A stretch of DNA of 64,000 nt from Azolla caroliniana (taxonomy: Eukaryota; Polypodiophyta). Both the position numbers and the translations under genes were made by a program. The notes under the pieces are model-generated. The model worked only from the letters and a program-made list of their open reading frames with translations, was not told the origin of the DNA and did not search any database. Of this stretch, positions 54,931-64,000 are shown one piece after another. How positions within the stretch are numbered: position 1 is the stretch's first letter; each line of letters starts with the position of its first letter. The stretch is from positions 24,676,001 through 24,740,000 of the forward strand of contig JBHGNT010000004.1 in the NCBI GenBank assembly GCA_043228905.1, written 5' to 3'.

Positions 54931-57602
54931 ATGGCGGAGCACCTCGCTTCCATCTTCGGCACCGAGAAGGACAGGGTGAACTGCCCCTTCTACTTCAAGA
55001 TCGGAGCCTGCCGTCATGGAGATCGCTGTTCCCGCCTTCACAATCGCCCTACCATCAGCCCCACCTTACTCTTCTCCAATATGTATCAGAGGCCGGACTA
55101 CACCACTCCAGGTGTCGAAATCCCTGCTCAGAACATGGATCCGCGTAAGATTCAGGAGCATTTCGAGGTAAAAAGATAAAAGAAACTTATTTGCGTCTCC
55201 TTCCATGCTATCTCTTGTGTTTCATCCATATCTTTGCCAAACCAGCTGTTTCTTGTGTTTAGATAGTAAGGAGAAAAATGTAGATGTTGGTTTATCTACT
55301 CTGCAAGCATTTCGATTTTGTCTCTTTTTTGGATAAATCACATCTTTCAACGATGTCTGTTTTTTTTGGCTATGATGAATTCTGTTTTCTGTAGTTCTAT
55401 GTAGCCAACGAACAGACTAGAAAGTTTATTTCTTTTCTGTAGAGGTTATGTCAGTAGATGCCCTTTGTTTATTATCTTTCAAGTAAGCTGATTTTTACGA
55501 AATATCTTTCAAATACGTCTGTAAAATCATTGCTTCGTCTCTGCAAAGTTGATCCATATTATCTATGGTAACCTTGTTGTCCTTCTGAAGTAAATTTAGC
55601 CTTCTCCTTCTCCTTCAATTTAGTGTCCGTTTTTGTAGCTTTCCGAAAGCAGTATTAGCAATTTCTTCTTTTCTAGACATGTTATGTATATTAGATGCAT
55701 TTTTTATTGCTTCGTTCCAAATTTAACCTTTCCAGCATATCTTTCAATTATGATAAAGTCTATTTCATGAAAAGCTAGAGAAAAGCGGCTTTGAAAATTT
55801 GTTTTTTGTGCTGCAAAGATTATGAATTGACTGATTTTCCTTCTTTTCAAGTTTCATCGTTCATATTCCTGCGTTTTAGTTGTAATCATTCAGAGGTAAT
55901 ATTTCATTTGCATTTCATAGCTCTTGAAAGAAGTAGTTTCATTATTCCCTTTTTCTTTTATGCAGAAATTTATGTATATTAAATGCAATTTTCTTTATTT
56001 GAAATTTCATATTTAAAGTAGGTATCATGTTCACTTCTCCTTCCATGCACAGTTACAGTTAGTTTTTCTTACTTCTAGCAGAGAATTCTTGACAAGATGC
56101 TTCTCTTCTAGGAAGATTATGTGTACTATGATTCCTCTTTTTTAGTTTTTAATACTAATATTTTTGTTATTTTGAGACGTTCTTTTTGAGGTTACATCTT
56201 TCAAGTTCATTTGTTTTGATTTCCTGATGTGAAGCAGTTCCAGCTATGTATGATATCTTTTTCTTTTAAACAGAATTTTTATGAAGACATATTCGAGGAG
56301 CTAAGCAAGTATGGGGAATTGGAAAGCCTAAATGTTTGTGACAACATGGCCGATCATATGGTAATATTTTAGCTATAATATTTTTTGTAGTTTTGTGCTC
56401 TTTGATATAATAAACATGATAATGCATTTAGTTTCGATCATTTGCTGTGTGTGTTTTGGTATAATATATTCTGCATCTAGGTGTGATTAATTCAGCTGAA
56501 TGGTCTTCTAGTTGCATCAAATTGTAGTCTATCATTCTGTTGCAATATGAGATTAAGCTGGCTAATAATGCGGGATTATGACTAGATGTGCTTTTAGTCA
56601 TCATCAGATGTTTGTAATCTTGTAATGTTTTTCTTTAATAAATATGGGGCGCTAATCTTGTAGTATTATGATTTTAGCTGTGATGAATTTTTGTATCTAT
56701 TCTATTATTTTGGTGAGCAGATCCTTACTCTTGATTTGTTTAATGCAGGTTGGTAATGTTTATGCACAATTCCGTGAAGAAGAGCAGGCAGCAGCTGCCC
56801 TGCAGGGAATGACAGGGAGATTCTATGCTGGTATGCTGTCTGTTTTCAAATTTTCTTGTTTCTAGTCCTAATTTGACTCTGAATGGAGTCTTGAATGTGT
56901 ATTTATACTTGTGCTTTTAACTGTATTACTCTTTTTTAACATGCTTGCATGTTGGTAGTGTTAATATTGACTGTCTTTTATCACTTGCTTCTTTTTCGGC
57001 AGGGCGCCCTATCATTGTTGACTTCTCTCCTGTAACAGACTTTAGAGAAGCAACATGCAGGCAGTATGAAGAGAATACCTGTAACCGAGGTGGATATTGT
57101 AACTTCATGCATTTGAAGAAAACAAGCAGGTCAGCATAGGCCCCTACACTGTCTGAATCGTTACAGAGTGGAATTAACATCAATTTTTTTCTTCAGGGAG
57201 ATGCGCAGACAATTATTTGGGAGGAACAGGAGGCAGAACAGGAGTCGTAGTCGTAGCAGGAGTAATAGCCCTCGCAGAGAGCAAGATAGGGGTGATAGGT
57301 ACAATGAAGACCATCATGGTGGTCATGGTGGGAGAGGACATCGACGTGGTGGGGGTGACCGTGGGGCTCCAGATGATGGAAGGCATAATCGTGATGATCG
57401 TAGACAACATAGGCGAAGGGATGGTGACCGAGGCTATAGTCCTTCAAGTCGCCGGCGATCTCCTCCTCGTCATAGAGAAAGAAGTCCTGGGAGGGAAGCA
57501 AGAGAGGGTAGTGCTGAACGACGAGCAAAAATTGAACAGTGGAATAGAGAACGCGATGAGAAGCAACCATCCAACAGCTATGAGAACGACAATGGGCACT
57601 AG
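54931..57602 (+). CDS. U2AF35: U2AF small subunit (U2AF35), 5 exons
   Basis: Exons 54931-55167, 56274-56360, 56749-56830, 57003-57129 and 57197-57602 give 312 residues. Residues 18-37 are the first CCCH finger (C-x8-C-x5-C-x3-H). A UHM-type RRM spans about 43-146 with [20 protein letters not shown]. Residues 154-172 are the second finger (C-x7-C-x5-C-x3-H). From 179 the tail is rich in Arg/Ser and Arg/Asp with Gly-His repeats. U2AF35 pairs with U2AF65 and recognises the AG at 3' splice sites during early spliceosome assembly. All key finger residues are present, and length fits plant U2AF35 (about 280-320). The ATG at 54931 starts the conserved [20 protein letters not shown]. The 1.1-kb intron 1 is pyrimidine-rich. 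Confidence 0.95.
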
Positions 57603-60600
57603 GTGTGTAATTGTGGCCCATCCATTTGAGCTTCTTGCTGGAGTACTCCTATAATGAGTTGTCTAACTTATCTAGATTACAGGTAGTTTGGTTGGTTTGT
57701 GGGTGTTACAAATCAAATCAATGACATAGGTAAAACTCAAGCTTTCGTACTATCGGGCCCTTCACTCTCTCTTTGTTGACCAAGCGAAACCTTATAAGTA
57801 GCACACAGGTAGATAACTTTTGTGGCTGCATATAAAGCGTAGTTCACACACAGGTAGATTGATTTTGTGGCTACCTTATGTAGCTCACAGGTAGTTTGAT
57901 TTTGTGCAGGTCTGCAGGTTGATGATCCCATTCACTTTCTGTATGCAAGCTGTGTTTTTGTATACATTGTTTTTAGGCATTCCTAGGTTATTGTGGAAAG
58001 TTGCACAAGCTAGCTACGCTCTCGGTCTTTTTTTTAGGTTGGCGTTTACAGGTGCACGCAGTATTGGAATGCTGCTCTGGCAATACAAAAGGAAAACAGC
58101 TCTTTTAGCCCTGAGTTGTGATATATTGATGAAAAATTTGGGAAGGTTGGGTGGTGGGTCTGCTCAAAACATTGGCTTGTTCAAAAGTTGTGATTAGGTT
58201 TTAAGTGCAGGTTTAATTGACTATACAAGAAGCGTCTGAAATACTGTTTTTGTGGTAAAGATGGCACCTTATGAACATTGTTCTTCTGGGAATTGTATTT
58301 TAGAGGGAAAAGAAAGTGTTGGAAACTTGGAAAGATCAATCCATATATCCCGTGTGTCCCTTAATGGTGTTCACCTGTGAGATTGTGTTGTAGTGGGAAA
58401 CAGAATTTTTGGGAACTTGTGTTTTTGGATGCAGGTTTCATTCAGATTGGCCTTTTCAGTCGAGGGGGTGTATGATGAGTTTTTGTCCTGATGGCAGTTT
58501 TGTTTACAGGTGTTATTTGTCAAAATTCAAATGGTGCAGGCGCAGGGATGCAGGTTGATTATCCACTTTCACACTTGATGTGACTCTGTTCATGCAGTGG
58601 ACCTACTCTACTGGCTTTTCAGTTTGTTAATGTTGGTGTTGTGCAGGGCTACTATATTCTGTAATGCAGAATTTGGTTTTATCTTTAGGTTTATGGCCAG
58701 AGTATTTTGCAGGGACAAACTTTGAGTTAACTGTGCAGAGTTGGGACTTTACACTTTCCATGGTGCTCAAGGAATTTTGACTGAAAAGGAAGTCACACGA
58801 GGAAATTAATGAAAATTATTTGTTCGCTTTCCAGAGACCGATCTCAATAGTAGTGTATATTGAGCTGCCAATGTGCCACATTGTATGTAAAGGATCAGAT
58901 TGATGACTAAACTAATTTTGTCCTTGCTAATTTGGACACAGATCCCAAATGTCAATCATTGTGAATTTATATTTTGTTTTATCCTACATGCAAGCATGCC
59001 ACTTTTTCAGTTTACTTGTTTTCTTGACAGGATTGTATGGAAAATATGAAATCATTTGACAATGCTATAGGAAGAAGGTATTAGGTATGATTTATTGTCC
59101 ATGGTAAATGGTTGATAAGGTGGAGAGTTAAAATCTCTTAGAGCTTTCAAGTGATGCTACACAATATGTAGTTATTTGAGTAAAGGTTATTGAAACCACC
59201 AAGGAAGATGTGGGATGGTGTGAAAAGGACAAAATCAGAACATGACACTGTAAACATCAACCTTGAATCTTGGGTGCAATATAAGTGAAGAATGTAAGGT
59301 ATGCAAGGACAACTTCATAGTGGATGAATATTAATTGATTTATACAAGCTAACCATATAATGCAACTTGTAAAAGCCATAATGAAATATCAAGAGATTGA
59401 TAACATGTTGTATGGAATGAGGAGCTTGATAGAGTTACTCAAGCACGTGCTATTCTTCATGCATAATTTCTAATGAAATGGAATTGCAAATGGCCTAAAA
59501 TAAAGGAGAATGTCAGTCGTGCACCAAAACTATAGTAATAATCACTAAGAGGAAAAGAAATCATAACACTTGAGATTGAGTGTGTTTGACATTTTTTGGT
59601 TACAAAATTACATGGTAATATGAGAGTTGCACTAGACTTGCCTTAGAAACCTAAATTTCTTTATCATGTACTTAGCAATTTCTCACTTGTCTGATCACCT
59701 GGACTTTCACTTTAGTGTGTTTCATTTGCAAAAATCTCCCACTAATGGTTGACACATGGCAAGACATTTACATCATCTACATATACGTTTGCAGGGAACT
59801 ATCCAATCAAGTAGTGGTTGAATCTAAATAGAACTTAAGTGGGAACATTGGCATGTTATGTGAGCATATTCAGGATTTGCAACAATGGCAAAAACATGTT
59901 ACAAAAAGAGTGAGGGATGTTTATTGTACATGTGAAAGGTTGCATTGGTTTGCAATTGATTCATGGCGAGGACCCAATTAGTATATCTTTTTACATCTAC
60001 TACTACTCATTTAGAAGGAGTTTGAGGTGAACTTAAAAAGTGAGCATGAAGGGGAGGATGCTCTTGCTTTGTTTCCTTGAGAAGAAAGCCGTAAGTCACA
60101 ATTCTATTGTTGAATAGAGTAAGATGTCAGAAAAGATTATCGCCACTGTGTTAGACATAATATGTGTGGGCTTCTTTTTCTACCAAACTTGATAATATAT
60201 ATGGGCATAATATATGTAGGAATATCCTTTTGTGATCTACTAAGGTGAATGTTCGCTATTAGCTATACCACATCATTGCATTCCAGATTTACCTTTTTCT
60301 CTCGTTTGCTTGTCTACAAGGGTTCGTACATTCTTTTAGTGTTTCTAATAGTTTGGGCAATTGTTTGAAATTGTTGGTTTCTTGGGCCTTTTAGTGAGAG
60401 GTTTGAAGTGCTAGGTTAATATTATAATGTCACGTATTTGTAGCTCACAAAAAAATTATGTGAAACAAATAATGTTGAAGATGTCATAAGTGGATGGAAT
60501 TATTTTCAAATTTTCAGGTTTTACTTGGAGTCCGTGGCCTTAGAGATGATGTACTTTCTTAAGTTATGATGTTCTACAGGGTGGACGATTAGGGATGATT
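57603..60600. other. 3' flank and intergenic, no gene seen
   Basis: U2AF 3' UTR and spacer. CACAGGTAG followed by a TTTTGTG-like stretch recurs three times at about 57800-57905 with irregular spacing. GCAGG…TGCAGGTTGAT occurs at about 57905-57922 and again near 58550. Nothing else is recognisable. Confidence 0.5.
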
Positions 60601-60618
60601 ACCTAGGAAGATGAATGT

Positions 60619-61506
60619 TTGGCTAAGGCTATATTAAAACCTATTAGAATTCTAGCTAAGGTAGATAAGCTTTGGGTCCTTGACCCTAATCCTAATGATG
60701 TTCATCCATGGTGGGATCTATGGGTAATGGGGAAAAAACCATTATGTGAATTGGAATGGGACCTAGGAGAATGGAAGTGGCTGCCTACATCATATTCTAG
60801 GGAGGATGTTAGGCCGATTCCGTTTTTTCAGTATTCTGTTCGATTGGGAAGGGAAATGATAAGACGTAGGGTACCCCATTGGCCCATAGCAGCTACAAAA
60901 TGGTTGACTTATAATGTGGATCCTACTCACATGGCAACATTTTGGAAATGGCTATGGGCTATACAAATTCCAAAGAAGATTATTCCATTTAGATGGTTGA
61001 TTGTTTATTATGCGATTCTTGTTAGGGTTTGGATGTATTGTAAGGAAGTGGATAAGATGTGTGATTTTTGTGGGTTAGAAGTGGAGTCTCTTCATCACCT
61101 ATTATGGTCATGTATGGCTGCCAAATTGGTTTGGAAAAGATATTTACGTCTCTTGCATGAGGTTTATGCCTCTAGAATATATAAATGGGGGGCAATGATG
61201 TGGGTTGGTATTAAGGGTGAGGTACAAGATTATGAAAAAGAAAATGTTGACTTTGCATTATATACAAGAGGTCGATATGTTGCGTAAGTGTCGCCATGTA
61301 TGCCTATTAATTCAGTCCAAAATGGAGTGGTTTGGGAGACGATTAGTTCAATAATCATATGGGTTTTGTGGACCAGATGTCGAAGGATATTTCAACAAAT
61401 TCAATGGAATGTTGTGGATGTAGTCAAGGAGGTTTGGGTGACCTTGGTGCATACACTAAAAGGAGAATATGATGCTATCAAAGGTGATTCAGATGTAGTC
61501 TTTTGA
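60619..61506 (+). pseudogene. LINE-type RT zinc-binding (zf-RVT) relic
   Basis: One frame runs the whole length with a single stop at 61285-61287. It reads FWKWLWAIQIPKKIIPFRWL, then CDFCGLEVESLHHLLWSC…AAKLVW, the C-x2-C-x7-H-H-x4-C layout of the zinc-binding domain found after RT in plant LINEs. Further on, IIIWVLWTRCRRIFQQ resembles the usual following segment. The long open frame suggests either a young relic or weak constraint. The upstream RT core is not visible. Confidence 0.6.
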
Positions 61507-61509
61507 AAA

Positions 61510-62180
61510 CAAGAGGTTTTTAAGAAGAGATGGGAAAGGATGAAGGTATTTTGCATGGTTAATGGTGATATACATTGGAGGTATCAACCACCACTCTCGG
61601 TATTTCCTCCACCGACATGAGGCATGTGCCCATGTATAACTGTTATTACTAATCCTTTGATATGTCTATAACAGTCCAAGAGCAGTTGAAAGGGACCATG
61701 GCTTTCAACAGAGAGGTGACCTTTCATATTGAGTGCATCTACATAAACAAGTATGGCAGGTCGTGTGCGCATTGGGAATGGTTTTTGGTTAACTGGTGTT
61801 GGTCAGCTTCATGCAAGGATGGAGAAGCTAGCGAGAGTGCAATACTTGTTTGAAAAGGATCCCAAATTTGTGCATTGTCATACCTTGCTTTACAGCACAA
61901 GAATGTTTTAATGAGTCTTTTAAAGCTGAGCAGAGACGAGAAAGATAAAGTTTTGTATGTAATGCTAACTCAAGATTTTCAGTAGTGGAAAAAACAGGTT
62001 GTTGCAATAAAATGTATATATTCTAATGGAAAACACCGTCGTGATCTTGTTGTAGCATTATTCCTTCTTGATGGCGATTTAAGATAAGATCGGTTGACAT
62101 GGTACAATTCATGCATTTAACATTTAATACAAGATTTCTTTTGTTGGATAATAAGGGCAACATTGAAGCTGAATCAGAGA
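61510..62180. other. spacer with possible PPR debris
   Basis: No intact frame. A short piece, KLARVQYLFEKDPKF near 61827-61872, could be the front of the PPR relic that follows, but this is weak. Confidence 0.3.
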
Positions 62181-62222
62181 TGATAGTTCTCCTACACATG
62201 GTATGTTGAAAATGAGCATGTT

Positions 62223-63060
62223 GTGGAAGCACTATGTGCTTTAAGCCAATTCAGCCTGCGGGTGTTTCTCCAGATATTTACATTTGCATGTACTGTGAAA
62301 GCTTCTAGTATCATTATATCCACTAGGAAGGGTAGGGAAATACATGCTATGATTGAAACAACGAACCTCCTGAAACAAATTCCGAATACTGGAGCTGGAA
62401 ATGCCTTGGTTAGTAAGATACATGAAACATGGTGGTGGTATTGGTGAGGAAATATTGAACATTTTTGGGCAAATGCAAGAACGAGGAGTATCTCCAGATG
62501 TTATTACTTAAGACATGCATAACTTGTGGTAGGATTGGGTCCATGGTTAAGGGCAAGTCAATACATGATGATAATGAAAGACAAGTTTTGGTTGAGACAA
62601 ATTGCATTGTTACTTAAATGCAAAATGTGGTGGAGCCCATGAAGCATGGATTATCTATCTTCAAAGGTCTCTTTGCACAAGATGTGTTATGAAATGTTTG
62701 GAATAAACCAAGATGGATATATGGCTGTCCAATGTCTCAAATGTATGCCGAAATAATGTCTAAAACATGATGCAACCACATTCACATGCAATATTCATTG
62801 TATGGAGTATTTTAATACCAATGGTGGAAAAAAACAAATTATTTACGAAGGCAACCTTCTCGACAAATAGATTAAACTTGCTAGTTTTGGAATGCTTTTT
62901 CTCAAAGAATGTGAGCCCTGGTTTGGATCACATTATTTCAAGCGTCTAGATTTTGATTAATCACAATGATAAGGTTCATCCTATGGGATACATCTCCGAT
63001 ATCAATGCCCTCCAAAGACTTGATGTCAAAGCTTTAATTGACAAATTGAAAGAATGGCAA
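62223..63060 (+). pseudogene. PPR-protein (PLS-type) relic
   Basis: Shifted frames give FTFACTVKASS, GREIHAMIETTNLLKQI, TGAGNALVSK, FGQMQERGVSPDVIT, NQDGYMAVQCLKCM and HDATTFTCNIHC. These are hallmark pieces of plant PLS-class pentatricopeptide proteins, which bind organellar RNA. Stops and frameshifts occur every 50-150 bp, so it is a dead copy. Confidence 0.65.
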
Positions 63061-64000
63061 TGCCACAATTGTAGAGTTGTTGACACATCCACGTAAGTGG
63101 CAACCATCACATGCCATGCCACCATTGGTGAATTCGTTACTCAAATAAAAATAGAGAGATTTCATCTCAATCATAAAAAGTAGACTGAGAGAATAAGACA
63201 AACACACATCATTAAAAAAGGGAAAGAGTAGACATACTTAACATATCCAACTTCTTATGCTACTAAAAAAGAAGTTGAGCACTAAAGTAACTTTTGGAGG
63301 TAGAGAGAACATTCGTAGAATCCATCGAAGCAACTTGACGTAGGGAAGTTGACATATCAACATTTACAAACTTGTCATAAAGAGGTAAAACTTGTAATAT
63401 GATTTCTATTGGAGCATGTACCTAATTCAACTTGGAGTAATTCTTTTAGGATACATTGGTTCATACAGTGTATAATATTGAAGGCATATCAAGTTGTTTA
63501 CCATTGTATAATATACTTTATTTGATGGCCTTGGCCCACACACTAAGAGGATTACAATTGGATTTTAGCCAATTTGAGGCCATGTCATCATTTAAAATGC
63601 TAGTGAAACTAACAAACTAACAATCCATGAGATCAAAGATTTTATCAAACAATTTCCTATGATTGCTTCCAAAAGGTTGTATTTAAAATTGTTGCTTAAT
63701 ACAAGTTCAAGTTTGTTATATTAACCAATCTACTTCATTGTAGTTCCCAAAGCATATGAGAGTCCCCAACCTTTTGAGGCCAAACACATGGATTCATGTT
63801 CAGGCAAAATATACAAACCATTTCATTTCTATTCTACATCAATTATCAAACCAAAAACTCGTTGTAAGGATAGGGTTTAGGGTTTAAGTAACCAACCCCT
63901 CTAAGTAGAGTCAATAGTTTGAAGATGAGGACATGTAATTCAGTAGATAGAAAATGTTGTGCATCATCACAAAATCATTCTTTATAGATTCATAATCTTT
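63061..64000. other. intergenic, no gene seen
   Basis: AT-rich sequence to the window edge. A two-unit TTTAGGG stretch at about 63871-63886 is the only motif noted. Confidence 0.5.

Noticed and set aside
57193-57654. Alternative frames over the last U2AF exon
   Set aside because: Shadows of the RS/RD-rich tail; the chosen frame joins the upstream exons in phase.
63871-63886. Interstitial telomere repeat
   Set aside because: Only about two TTTAGGG units, expected by chance in promoter-like plant DNA.

Overview
This is nuclear DNA from a flowering plant. The evidence is spliced genes with GT-AG introns, plant-specific families (an LBD protein, an OXA2-type TPR-fused insertase, PPR relics), Ty3/gypsy chromovirus and Ty1/copia retrotransposons, LINE and SINE relics, and long CT microsatellites. 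The AT-rich, repeat-loaded sequence does not let me name the species. No bacterial, organellar or viral block is visible.

Layout. Bases 1-540 are a 37-bp minisatellite organised into 242-bp higher-order units. Bases 840-6881 are a decayed Ty3/gypsy chromovirus, 5'-truncated, with a solo copia-type LTR inserted between its RT and RNase H regions. Bases 6.9-11.8 kb are non-genic and hold SINE-like and LTR-like pieces, an inverted-repeat element and a 104-bp CT tract. Bases 11.8-15.2 kb carry a repeat-rich upstream region and a four-exon gene for an HLH/ACT-like protein that lacks a recognisable basic region. Bases 15.2-19.5 kb are intergenic, with a second inverted-repeat element, a SINE and a LINE RT relic. 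Bases 19520-25396 are a full-length but inactivated Ty1/copia element with both LTRs. Bases 25.4-29.1 kb are intergenic with a PPR relic.

The right half is richer in genes. A single-exon RRM protein related to CPSF6/CFIm68 lies at 29185-31089. A 14-exon OXA2-like mitochondrial insertase with a C-terminal TPR region lies at 35227-43513; one intron holds a non-autonomous LTR element and another holds a fold-back MITE. A class I LBD transcription factor lies at 50294-51643, and the U2AF small subunit at 54931-57602. LINE and PPR relics follow to the end.

All five recognisable host genes are on the + strand. They have unrelated jobs (transcription, pre-mRNA 3' processing, mitochondrial protein insertion, organ development, splicing) and do not form a functional cluster. 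Exon structures were derived by hand from splice sites and reading-frame continuity. The OXA2-like, U2AF35-like and HLH/ACT models each close to an open frame with no residual frameshift. I found no convincing undescribed system. The best leads are the basic-less HLH/ACT gene with repeat-built introns, the in-frame amplification of an RNase H segment in the copia element, and the 111-bp in-frame intron that splits the LBD leucine zipper.
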